Source: Pseudopithomyces maydicus (taxonomy: Eukaryota > Ascomycota > Dothideomycetes > Pleosporales > Didymosphaeriaceae). Taken from it: a DNA stretch of 64,000 nt. How positions within the stretch are numbered: position 1 is the stretch's first letter; the number at the start of each line of letters is the position of its first letter. Positions 1 through 12,600 of this stretch are shown piece by piece. The notes under the pieces were generated by a model. It saw only the letters and a list, made by a program, of their open reading frames with translations. It searched no databases and was not told where the DNA came from. The position numbers and the translations under genes are program-made. The DNA is taken from NCBI GenBank assembly GCA_026873275.1, contig JANTUC010000009.1, positions 1 to 64,000 on the forward strand, read 5' to 3'.

Positions 1-786
1 TCTAATATTTTACTAGACCTAGACCTAAAGCATAAAGTGTACTACTATATTAAATGTCTAACTTAAGTCCTTTATAAAATCTAATTATTAGACCTTATTT
101 TCTCTAATCCTAGACCTTATTAGCTAACTATTTAAACGCTAATATATAAGTTACTATAAATTTAATTTATTATAGCTTTAATAGCTTTCGTTCCGCTATG
201 CATTTTATATTAATATTATTAAATATCCTCTTAAGTTTCTATATAAAGTAGTTATAATCGCCGAAAATTAATATAGTTTTAATTTTTAATTATCTATATT
301 ATTATTTTAATAGTCTATTAGGTAGCTGTTAAACCAATCTATTACTTTTTTAATAAAATAAGTAGTAACGTAAACGACCTTTAACTTATTATTTTCTAAA
401 TAGCCTTAGTTAAGGTTAGTGTATAAGGCTATACTAGCCAGGAATTCCCTTAACTTATTTTTAATTCTATTAAACTTCTTAGACTTAATTAGCTTTAATA
501 GTTAATTAGCTATCTAAAGTTCTATTTTTTTAATTTACTTTTTTAAAATATTATTAGCTCCTTCTTCCTTTTCTACTAATAGCGCCTTAACTTACTTATA
601 TAATTATTTATATACTTCCTTCTGCGCATTCCTTTCCTTATTTAAGAATATAATATATTCTTTTATCTAGATCTAATCTATAGGGTCTAATAAACTAAAT
701 ATAATAGGCGCTGGGGTAGTTAGGGCTATTATTAATTATAACTTAGTATATATTGGTAGTGTGTCCTTAGAATATAATTGTTAAGA
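1..786. other. AT-rich RIP-degraded DNA, no gene seen
   Basis: Very AT-rich sequence, dense in TA steps and stop codons in all frames, with no recognisable protein motif. It adjoins an inverted LTR-like repeat at 787 and looks like mutated repeat DNA. Confidence 0.6.
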
Positions 787-1302
787 TATTATAAAATATA
801 CTCTATAATTCTATAAACTAAGGGTGTGCTTATTTAGGATATAGTAAGTTAAAAGGAGTAGATAAGTAAGTATAAGTTATATAAGTTAAATATTAATTAA
901 TATAATAAGGTTATCGTTGCTAAATACTTAATAGTAATCTTTACTATAAAAGTAAGGGATAGTAGAACTAAATTAAGAATTAATAATAAAGACTATTTAA
1001 AATAAATAGTTATTATTATATACTTATAAGTATAAACTAGCTCTGTGGGCTCCATAACTCTATACTTTATAAAATTATAAAGCTATAGAGTCTAGCTCTA
1101 TAAGTTCTATTTTATTAGGTTTATAAAGCCTTAATTATATAATTTCTATATATTTATATTATACTCTACTTCTAAGTTATACTCCTAGTATTCCTTATCT
1201 ATATTAGAGTTATCTAGCCTAGTACACTCTACCAAGTTCTATTAGTTAACTTTATTTTAATTAAAACCTTTTTATCCCTATTACAGCGCAGTGGCTATAA
1301 TA
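787..1302 (-). repeat. Diverged solo LTR, second Gypsy-like family (inverted copy)
   Basis: The reverse complement matches the repeats at 17145-17639 and 32806-33301, most clearly in the part around 790-1060. The ends fit the TGTTA...TAACA type after RIP, reading TATTA at 787 and TAATA at 1302. It is about 20 bp longer than the other two and more diverged toward its far end. No clean target duplication is visible, so the boundaries are approximate. Confidence 0.55.
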
Positions 1303-1310
1303 GAATACCT

Positions 1311-1984
1311 AATTTAAAATTAGCTAGAAAGGTAGAAAGATTAAAAAATAAGGAAGAATTAAGTAAAGAAGAAGAATTAGTCTATAATTAGTCTAGATTA
1401 ATTAATAGTATAAGTAGTATTATAGAAATAGTAATAGCCCTACTCTTTAAAGTCTCCTTTTTTAAGGTCTCTATTATATTAGCTATATAGATATTATATA
1501 TAATAAAGGCCTACTCCTCCTCTTTAATCTAAGTAATTTTAAGTTTTAAATAAGTAGTCTCTACTTTAGCAGCTAGAAGTTTAATACACTTTTAATATTT
1601 TACTACCTAAATGCGCTCCTATTCTTTCTTAAGAATTTAAAGACTGCACTCTATATAGACTATAATATATATAGTATACTCCCTAATAGAAGTATTTATA
1701 AAATACTTTAAAATCTTCTTCTTAATATAATAAGCATATTTTATTAGCATTATTAAATTATAATAATAAACCTTATTAGCACGCGTATAATATCTTTTAG
1801 TTAATAATAGTTTTAGTACCTTAAGCATAGTCAGGCAGAACGAAGAATAAAAAAAAGAAAAATAATACTATAAGAATCCCCACTTTTATAGCTATAGTTA
1901 TTATAGAGGTAATTATAACGCTAGCGAACTACACTGTAATAATAAATATAGACTATTAGAATAATAACCTTAAATAGGGGGTAA
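1311..1984 (+). mobile_element. 3' internal remnant of old chromovirus, copy A
   Basis: Matches 31345-32014 of the better preserved copy and runs straight into an LTR at 1985. It corresponds to the stretch between the end of pol and the 3' LTR. Sequence upstream of about 1311 no longer matches, so the element is truncated or interrupted there. It holds the relic of an antisense reading frame at 1637-1828. Confidence 0.7.
1637..1828 (-). pseudogene. RIP relic of antisense Zn2Cys6-like ORF (copy A)
   Basis: A 63-codon frame antisense to the old chromovirus, starting 157 bp from the LTR. It aligns along its whole length with the frame at 31666-31857. Residues 31, 34, 42, 51 and 54 are Tyr and residue 61 is Cys. 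The other copy has Cys at 31 and 54. Tyr codons TAT/TAC are what RIP makes from Cys codons TGT/TGC, so the ancestral pattern is inferred as C-x2-C-x7-C-x8-C-x2-C-x6-C, close to a fungal Zn2Cys6 cluster. The downstream coiled-coil part is broken by stops. Confidence 0.55.
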
Positions 1985-2606
1985 TATTATAATTATAATA
2001 AGAAATTATAAAATAATAGAAAAGAATTATATATAGGACGCCAGCAACTAAAATAAAAATAATAATTAATTATATACTAGATAGTAGGGTTAGCTAGATA
2101 ATATATTATATAATTATAATTCTATTAAGAATATAAGATTCTAAAAATACTAAGTCTTAATAGAAGTAGAGTAGTTACTTTTATTAAAAAAATAAAATTT
2201 ATAGAAGTAGAGTAATTACTCCTATCTAAAGGATAAAATTTATAAAAGTAAAAGGAGTTACTTCTACTAAGCAAATAAAACCTATAAAAGTAGATTAATA
2301 GGTTTAGGAACAGTAAAGGATAGATAAAATAATATATAATTTAAAACGCTCTCTATATATTTCCTATTCTTTATAATTAACTTTTTATATATTTTTATAT
2401 ACTCACTTATAGCTAAATCAAAGCTCTTCTTTATAATTAAGAATTATTAGTCTTTATAGAAGATAGTTATCTTACTTTTAGTAATAAGATAGGGATATTT
2501 ATATTACCTATTACTTAACTATTACTTAATTACTAAATATCTATAAGGCTCCTAAGAAGTCTACCTGCCCTTATATAAACTAAATAAGTAGAAACCCCTT
2601 ATAATA
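1985..2606 (+). repeat. LTR of old chromovirus, copy A
   Basis: 622 bp, aligning throughout with the LTRs at 18433-19054 and 32015-32635. Begins TATTA and ends TAATA, the RIP-altered forms of TGTTA and TAACA. Differences between copies look like C-to-T and G-to-A transitions. Confidence 0.75.
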
Positions 2607-4098
2607 TAAAGCTTTTATAAGCTCTTTAAGAAGTCTTTATTTTTTAAATATACTTATTTTATAATTGCACTACTATCGTCCTTTACTCTTAATTACTTAA
2701 CTAGTAAGTTATCTTCTAAATTAGAAGCTTCACTAACTTACTTATTATTATACTTTTTAAGTTAACCTAATATACCTAGCTTATTAGTATAAAGAGTAAC
2801 TATTTTACGCTCTAGTCTATTAATTTCTACTTAAGATTATTTAGTATCCTTAATAGTCTAAATAAGAGATAGAGATTTTAGTAGATTTAATACTTCTTAA
2901 TTATAATTTAATAATATTAAATTTTTCTATATAATATTAAGTGTAGGTATTAGTGTATCCTAAGACTCTAAACTAGGTAAAAATATTAAATACTATTAGT
3001 ATAGTGCCCTAAAATCTAGACGGCGCAAGAGTATATAATAAAAGTCTATTATTACCTATTAAATAGACGTTTTAAGTAAATTAAATTAAGATAATAATTT
3101 ATTTTCTAATTTATAAGATTTATTTAATATAGGCATAAGCCCTTACTTCTTTTTATTAATATATATCTTAGAGTTAATTAGGTCACTTAAGTTAATAAGC
3201 GTATTTTATAACTTATATAACTCTAATATTAAGGGTCTATTATTATTATAGATATTAACCTCATAATTAGATAGTTCTAGAAAGAGGTAAATTATAAATT
3301 AAGAAATAGAGATCTCTCTAGCTTTTTTATACTTATTTTTAATAATATCCTTAAGCTTCTTTAGCTTATTACTAATACTTATATAATTAAATATAATTAT
3401 ACCGCCCGCCTCTTAATCACTATAGCTACCTATAATATATATTAAATATAAAATTAACTTAGTTATAATCTTTATATTCGTCTGCGTTATCTAATCCAAA
3501 TTATAAGTATTATTTATAATATACTTAAGAGAGAGTATATAATTATTCTAGCTGAATTAATTAATTCGGCTATTTAATTAGATTTAAATTATATATAAGG
3601 ACGCAGGATTTATTATATAAAAATTAAAATAGACTTAATATAAATTGGCACCCGCTATATAAAAGTAATTAAGTATTAATATCTTAATTTCCTTAGGCTT
3701 AGGCATAATATTATTAAAATATAACTACTAATAAAGTGACTTATTAAACTAATTATAGACCTCCTAAATTATAAAGTCTTTTCTATATTTAATACTTAGT
3801 ACCGCTTGGGCTTAAATACCTAGTATATATAAGATTATAATTAATAGTTATTATTTAAATAAATTTTACTAGAAGACTAATACCTTTTTATTCTACTAAA
3901 TAACTTAATCGGCTAATACTAAAATAAGTATATATAAATATAGTGAATATTATAACTACTAGACTATTATAATTAATATATTTTTAAGAATATTATTACG
4001 CTCCTACTAGGGCGTATATTAATTTTTTAAAAAGAATCTTTAAAGCTCTAAGTTAGATTTACTATATAAGAGTTAGTATTAGTATATAAGATAATATT

Positions 4099-4165
4099 AG
4101 GGGATAGGGAGTATATACTAAAAATAAAATAGAAATATCTTTAGTATATACCCCTATTATAATAT
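4099..4165. repeat. Hairpin-type short repeat
   Basis: Left arm with a G run then TATATACTAAAA; right arm TTTAGTATATACCCC. The arms are near reverse complements around a short AT-rich centre. Member of a family recurring through the AT-rich block. Confidence 0.5.
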
Positions 4166-5496
4166 AAAACTTATATAACTCAGAATATCTTAGAGCTTAA
4201 CCGCTTAATAAATATAGTATTACCCTCTTTAATATTTATATTAAAAAGATAATTAAGTTTTTAAATATTCTTTAAAGTTACTTTCTTACCCTATTTATTT
4301 GTCTCTTACGCACTATAAATATTAAGAGTAAAAATAAATAATAGATAGGTGCTAAGAAAATTAGCTAAATAAAGATTAAGTATAATACTACTCTTTACTT
4401 CCTCTCTTAATATAGAGTGTTCTTTTAGGGGCGTAAGTATTACTCTACTTATAAAGTCTATAATAGTAGTCTAGTACAACTTAATAGCCTTCAGCCTAAA
4501 ATCTAACTTAATTCTATATAAGTTTAAAATTAGCATAAAGTTACCCACCCTATAGAGGGGATGATTCGGGTTTAGGTAAATTAAAATAGTACTCTAGTAA
4601 TTACGCCTAATTATAGTAAACTTTTAGTAAATTAATAATATAACCTATCTTATACCAGCTTAATTAATTTTTTTATTAAAATATTTAATATACTGCTTAA
4701 ATGCCTAGCTAGTTATAATATATTTCTTTAACTTAAAATATAAAAGATAACTATCTAGGGTTAAATAATATAGGTTATATAACTTATTATCTATTAGTAA
4801 TAACTTAATTATTTTACTATACTCGTTATTAATAGCCATATTTTACCCAATTAATAAAAGCCTAAAGATATTTATATAGCGCTAAAATACTAGTATAACT
4901 ATTAAAATAAGTGTAAAGATTAGCTTTAGCCATTAAAGAGTGTATATTATTTATAAATATATACCCTTTATCGCCTGTATCTCATCTATAATTAAAAACT
5001 AGAATTATTTACTAATCTAATTATTCTATTTATAATTATATAACTTAATTTTAAAGCGCTTACTCCCAGCTTACTTAGTAAATATATACTTAATTATATA
5101 TAGATAGCGCTCTAGCAATATAATACTATTATAATATATAAGGATATTATATAAAGTTATAATAATAATAGAGGATATATACTTATTATCTTTATTAAAT
5201 AGTTCCGGGTGCAACCTAAAATAATATATAATATATTAAATTAATTTGCTAACGGCATAGAAACTATTAAAAAAACCCCTATATACTATTACTTAGGCGC
5301 TTAATATTATTTTTATAATCTCTTATACTATTTACTAAACTAAATATAATATTATAATAAAAATAATTGGCTTTACCTTTAAGTATCGCGCTAAACTATT
5401 TTAATTTTAAGTATTATATAGATACTGTAGATCGATCTTATACTTATTAAATATTTATAATTATTAGTAGATAATTATAGCTTTATTAGGGAAAGG

Positions 5497-5625
5497 GGGA
5501 TAGGGGGCTATATACTAAGAATATATTTAAAAATACCCTAAGCCTATACCCCTAAAAGAAGGAGAAGAGGGGGCTATATATTAAAAATATTTTTAAATAT
5601 ACCCTAAGCCTATACCCTATATATA
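5497..5625. repeat. Two adjacent hairpin-type short repeats
   Basis: Two copies in a row, each opening GGGGGCTATATACTAAG or similar and closing with CCCTAAGCCTATACCC. Arms pair with a few transition mismatches. Confidence 0.5.
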
Positions 5626-8216
5626 TAGACTTTAGATATACCCCCAGCACGTAACCCTAGAGATAAAAAATATAAAAATACTTATAGATTACTAACTCTT
5701 AATAATAATTAGAATCTTACTAAGGCCAATCTTATTTATAATAAGAACTAATTTAAGTAATTCTCCTAAAATAACTATTACTTACTTAAAGTTATAAACA
5801 CATTACGTATTAATTAGAGTAAATAATAGTATAATTACTGTTTTATATTCTTCTATTTTTTAATTTATAGTCTCTAACTTTATATAATTAATAGCTTCTT
5901 ACTCTTTTAATATCTCCTTTATAGTCTTATTATCTTTAGCTATATTTTTTTACTGCTTTTTAATATATTTTATATACTCCTTTAATTATTTATTTTAAAT
6001 ATATATATATGTCTTCTCTACAGCTAGAGTCTTATATTCTTATATAAGCTTTAATAACTCTTCTATTACAGTTATCTAGGCAGGTAATATAGTAATATAT
6101 AAACTAAGGTCTAGTATAATAAAATTACTATATTATAGAATATATATAACACTTAGACTACCTTTATAGTCCCATAGCTAATAATTAGCCATAGCTATAA
6201 TATTCTTTAATATTTTAAAATTATTTTAAAACACTTAGTTATAAATATCTATATAGTTAAATAAATAAGTCTTATTATTTTTATTATCCTTATTAATATT
6301 AGAAATTAGATTATTCTATTACTTCTCTAGGCCGACTGCCTTAACGGTATATACTAATAATTACTCTTAGAGTATTATATTGATTAGATTCCCTCTAGAT
6401 TCTATTTTTCTCTTTATATTATTAGGCTTTATCCTAAATATAATTATTATAATAATTATCTATCTATCTATATATAACTAGTTAACACGCGCCTTTATTT
6501 AATATAAAATCTTAACTACTACTATGGCATTATTCTTTATAATAAAATTATTTAATACTTTATTAGCGGTATTCTTATAATTAAAGTTATTTAATAACTA
6601 TTCCTTATTACTAATATCCTCTTCTAGCGTATCTACTAGTACTAGCTAATTAATTAATTATAAGACTAATAACTATAATATAAAAAGTAAATACTTAGTT
6701 ACTAGCGGGACTAGTAATTATAATATAAATAGTAATTATTAGTTTAATAGCGCAACTAATAATTATAAAATAATTATTAACTATTTAATAATAAAGTTAG
6801 CCACTACTTTATTAATTATTACTTATTTTAGATCTACCGCCGAGCCTTTAATAAAAAACTAGTATTTAATATTTATATTATATAAATAAAATTTATTATT
6901 CCCGCCCATAGCAGTAAAGTTAAAAAGTGGATTAGAAACTATATTATTAATTTAGTCTATACTACTATAGGTTCCATTAATATATTATTATATATAAAAA
7001 CTATTTACTATTTTATTATCTTAAAAATATTTCGCTTTAGGATTACGCGGGTTAGAAGTATATTTAGGATACTTAAGTAAATACTTTATACTTACCTTCG
7101 CTTTAAATATATTTAGGCCACTAAGTAGGATAATAATTAGTTTATTAAAATTAAAATTATACTTATTATAAAATCCTCTTCTAATAGTTCCTTATTATTA
7201 ACAGTAATAGTCTTGCCCTAATTATTAATAAATATATATAAACCTCTATCTTTTTCCAACCTAAGAACCTTAACTAAGTTATACTATTTAATATTAACCT
7301 CTTCTTCTTTTAACTTATTATCTATTATAGTATCTAGACGCAGCAACTATTCTTTAATATATTTAATATTATAAATAGCCATATCCTTTTCTATATACTT
7401 TATAATATTAGACATTTAACTTATAATAATAAGACTAGTAGGATTTAACTTATCTATATTCTAGTAGATAACCGCTTATTACAGCAACTATATTAATAAT
7501 TATATATATTTTAATAAGACTTAGGGGTCTTCTTTCCTTACCTCTTATAAATAATATAATTACTCTTAATAGTAAGTAGCCTAATAGAGCATTTAAAATA
7601 ATAGAATACTACCTAAGTATAAAAGAAGTATAGTACTAGAGCTATATTAAAATTATAAAGGATTCTAAGATTCCTAAAAAGTATATACTCTACCTAGTAA
7701 ATAATTTATATATAAAGATTTATTACGTTAGCGTACTTCTTATATATCTTAAATAAATTAATAATAAGATAATTAATAATAATTATAAAGGAGAAATAAG
7801 TAGTAATAATAGTAGTAAATATAATCTAGAAGTTGTGGTATGCAGTTAATTAAATAAAGACTAAAATTACCTCTTTAAGCTTATTATATATTTTTAAACC
7901 CAGGACTTAAATTTTATTTATATTAATATATAGCGCAAGACCGGCCGCTAACTTAAACTTTTTATTAAAAATAATATTAACGCTTAGAAGAGAATTATTA
8001 AAATATTCTTTAAATAAAGTGTCGTCCCATTTATAATCCTATTAAACTAAACTATTTATAGCTCTTTTAGTAAGTTAGTATTTAGTATTAGTAGCTATTT
8101 TAAGCTTATTAAAAGTATTATAATTAAGCTCTTAGTCCTTAGAATTAAAGAGAAGTGGTTTATGAATTATATTAATATAACTATCTTCTATAGGAATAAA
8201 TAAGTAGAATAAAAAA

Positions 8217-8416
8217 GAGGGTATATACTAAAAGTACTTTAAGTTAATTTTACTATTAATATTATTAGGGTTAAGGAATAATAGAAGAGGGGAGTATATA
8301 CTAAAGATATTTTTATCCTTAGCCTATACCCCCTCTTATTTATAAAATTAAGGGGATAATACAAAGTAGGGAGTATATACTAAAAATATATTTACTTTTA
8401 GCACGTAGCCCCCCTT
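8217..8416. repeat. Cluster of hairpin-type short repeats
   Basis: Three copies. The last (about 8368-8414) has a right arm that escaped RIP, TTTTAGCACGTAGCCCCC, opposite a left arm GGGAGTATATACTAAAA. Every mismatch between the arms is a transition, so the ancestral arm was probably GGGGGCTACGTGCTAAAA. Confidence 0.55.
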
Positions 8417-8744
8417 AGTTTTAACTTATATATATTATACTTTTATATATATATATACTTTTACTCTAGATAAGCCATTTTTACACTTTCTAAAATCTAT
8501 TAGAAATTAAGATATGTTTACTATATTTATAATATTTTATTATTTATTAGGTATTAGTAAAATTTAATACTATAATAAAAGTGGTGCTTTAGATATTTAA
8601 CTATTAAGTTATTACTATATTGCGTAGATATTTAAAAGTAGTATTATTTAAATAATTCGCTGACTATTAAGATAACCTTAAAAGTAGGCTTATTTATAAA
8701 TATAATTAGTTAACTTATAACTAATTAATAATATAAATAGCTTA

Positions 8745-8905
8745 AGGGAGGGGTACATGCTAAGAGTATAAATAACTTAAGAAGGGGTATATATTAAGAG
8801 TATAAATAGCTTAAGGAAAGAGTATACACTAAGAGTAAAAATTACTTAAGGGGTACGTGCTAAGGATAGAAACCTCTTAAAAAGAGGATATATACTAAAA
8901 GTAGA
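8745..8905 (+). repeat. Short tandem repeat, about 36-bp unit
   Basis: Four to five head-to-tail copies of a unit containing a G run, TATACTAAGAGTA and a CTTAA step. The units share the arm sequence of the hairpin repeats nearby. Confidence 0.5.
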
Positions 8906-9424
8906 AACCTAACTAGCAGCCAAATTTATTAAAATAATTTTTTTATAATTATTATAAATTAACTTACCTCTATTAAAGCTATTTAATAAAAGTAATAGAA
9001 AAATTGGCACTTTTAGGATACTTTTTTTAAATTTAGACTTATTTTAAGTAGGCAGCGTAGCAGCTAGTAGAAATTAATTATAAAGAGATATAGAAGTATT
9101 ACTTAGTAATTAGTAGTTAATTTTATAGAGTATAAGTAGTGGAGTAGTAGATAGAGTAGTAAGAGGTAAGTATTAGGGTTTAAAATTAAAACTAAAAGTA
9201 TAGGGCTTAATAGACTAGTCTTTCTAAGCTGCGCTAACCCTTTTAAATTACTTAAAAAATACTCTTATAATGTACCCCCCCCCTAGGATTATTATAGTAA
9301 TATTTTATTACACTTATAAATAATACTAGTATTAATATCTTATTATAAAATAAAATAGTAGACCTAATTTTATATTGCTGGACTAGAATATAGAAAAGAT
9401 ATTAAAAATTAGTATATATATAGT

Positions 9425-9645
9425 CTACTAGGGGTAAATACTAAAATAAATAGAGTTAGGCGTAAGTTATTCTAACTTAAATACCCTAAGTATATACCCT
9501 ATTACCTATAATATAAAATATTTTTAGTATATACCCTCCCCCTTCTAATCACGCCTTATATCTCTTATTTTATATAGATTATAGATCACGATGGGGGTAT
9601 ATAGTATAAATAATTCTAATTTACTTATAATATATACCCTACACT
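9425..9645. repeat. Hairpin-type short repeats
   Basis: Further copies of the G-run/TATATAC and GTATATACCC arm sequences, in both orientations, separated by AT-rich DNA. Confidence 0.4.
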
Positions 9646-12600
9646 AGTAATTAGTTCCTTAGTAATAATAATTTACTACCTTTTAATATAGCTAGAGTGC
9701 CTCTAGTATACTATTTTATTATAATTTATATAAGGCCCAGTTTAATTATTATATTATAAATAGTCTATACCTCTCTTAAGAAAATTTAGTCATTTAACTA
9801 TACTATACTCTAATAGAACTTCTATTATAAATCCTTTTTAAAATTAATTAAGAACTTAGCTTCCTTACTTATTATTTTTATTATTTACTTTTTAATTTCT
9901 TTATTACCTCCTTTCTAAACTGCGAAGAATACCCTTTTTATTAAAAAAGGGTATCTATATTTCTATTCTTTTACCCTATTATAGCCTGGCTTATAGCCCT
10001 AATAAGTGATAATTATCCTATTATATCTATTATATAGATAATAGGGCAGGAGATAGAATTAATAGAATCTACTTAGTTTATTTTTTACTTTATATAAGAA
10101 CTCTTTTATAGCTATTTAGTATTTAGGCTTATTAACTTTATTATAATAATTATAGACGTGGTCCCACTCCATATATATTAGGTTAACTCAGTATATTAGA
10201 TAGTATTTACCCTAAAACTAGAATAACTTATTTAGACTAAGACTTATAATATATATTATATTATATATATCCTCTTACTGCCTTACACGTTACTATTATA
10301 TTTTTATATTCTATTTAATAATTTAAGTAACGGCAGGTTCTGTATACCTCTATATATATAATAGTTAGGGTTTGTAAGTAGGTATTCTAATATACTAATA
10401 ATAGTCTATACTAGCCCTTTATATAGCCTTTTTTTCCTTTACTTTTATATGGGCTGCGCAGTATTTCTTAGTATAAAAACTAGTGGGGTTAATATATCTA
10501 GTCTTTATAACTAGGGCGTATTATTATAAGTCCTGTAGAATAGCTATATTAAATAAAACTCTTTAACTATATTTTCCCTATAATTACTTAAAGTATTAGA
10601 TACTAATCCTAATATAAATAATATTATAGTTATTTCTATAAGTAGATCTTATTTAATTAACTTATTTATTTAATAGGTATTATTCTTTTTTTCTAGTAAA
10701 TATCGCACGCCACATCCTCCTCTTTATATAATTTTTATTATATACTATTTAAATAATTATTAAGTACCTATTTTCTATACTACTCTATATCTATATTCTA
10801 GTCTACCTATATATATATAAGCATTAACTACTATATTTCTAGAGGTTTATTATAAAAGTAGCTAAATAATAGATTAGAAACTAATAGGAAAGTAATAGTT
10901 TAAATATATTCTTTATTACTATAACTAGACTGCTGTATATATATAGATAGACTAAAAGGGGGATAGATATAAATTATAATAGTTATTTTAGAAATATTCT
11001 AATCCTCTCTAATATATAGGATTCTAATAAGTATATTAGTCTCTTTATTTTTAAACCGCTTTATCTACTCCTGCTTATTATAATCTAATAATTATTTATA
11101 TATAAATACTATGTCTAATACTGCTGCCAAGATAGATATTATAATTATAAAAAATATAAAGATTAGGGTCTTACCTATTATTATTACTAACTTTAACCTA
11201 AAATAGCTAGCTAAGAATTTATTTTAATTAGCTTTCTTTAGTATATTAATTATATATATATTATATCTTATATTTTAATAAGTTATAAAAATTTATATAA
11301 AGTGGTCTAGTGTGCCTATAATTCTAAACCTCTTTTAGGTATTATATTTAAGCTAGGGAGGCAGTATTATAGTAAGTAAATATATTTATACTCCTAAGTT
11401 TATATACTGCAGAAAATATTTAATATTATTTCTATAATTATAGTCCTTGCCAAGTATATAGTAAAATTTATTAATAAATATATACTATAACTTCCTAGAG
11501 TTTATATAGGTAGTAATTACACTCCTAAATACACTCCTCTTAACTAATCTAGTTATAGTAATTATAATTCCGCTAAACTAACCATATATACCTAAATTAA
11601 ATATATTAAATAGTTAATAGAGTATATTAGCTTTAATATAGTATTTTTAGAGATTACACTAAAGAGTCAATAGTAGAATTATAATAAGAATAAGTTTATT
11701 TATAAGTATAAATAATAAAAATATATTACTCTTATCACTTCCGATACCAGTAATATATACTATTAATAATTTATATTAAATAATAAGGTTAAGTATCTCT
11801 TTTTAACTTAGATAGAATTTAGCAAGTGGTCTATATAATATTCTTAATAACTTAATAGGAGGGATTACTCAACACTATTCTACTAATTATATTTTTCTAG
11901 TGTAATCTTCTTTAATAGGAATCTAATATAGGGGGTTTCTAGAATTATATATATAAACGTATAATCTCTAGTATTTAAACTTATTATAACCTTTTTACTA
12001 GTAGTAGTCTAAATATCCCGCGAGGGTTAAATAATATTTTTATTAATTATATTAAATAGATAGTCCGCTTCTATATTACTTTAGCCTTAAATCTTATAGA
12101 ATTATTTAAATTCTTAATAATGCTTACTAAATATTTCTTAATCTATAAATATTCTTTTTATTACTTATATATATATACTGCAGCCTACTAGTCTACTATA
12201 ATCTATTTTTTTAAGAGTATTTACCTCTTCCTTTTATAAAATAATTATAATATTATCTATATTAGGTTATTTAATAATTAACTTAAGATCCAGTACCCAT
12301 CTCCTAATAGTAATAAGTATATATTATTATAAACGTACCCCTATTATAACTAATAAATAGAAAAGGCTAACACTTTATAAAGTATTTAATAAGATAATAC
12401 CCTTCTTATACTATTCTCTATTTTTATTAGATTATAAAAGAGGGCTATTAGCCTATTTTATTAAATTCTCTCCCTTTAGATTTAACTAGGATTAAGTATA
12501 ATACTATATTACTTAATAATAAGGTCTAATAAGCTAGAGATATAGGGTAATAAGAATATCTATAGGCCTTAAAAGGAAATAGTATATAACTTAATATTTT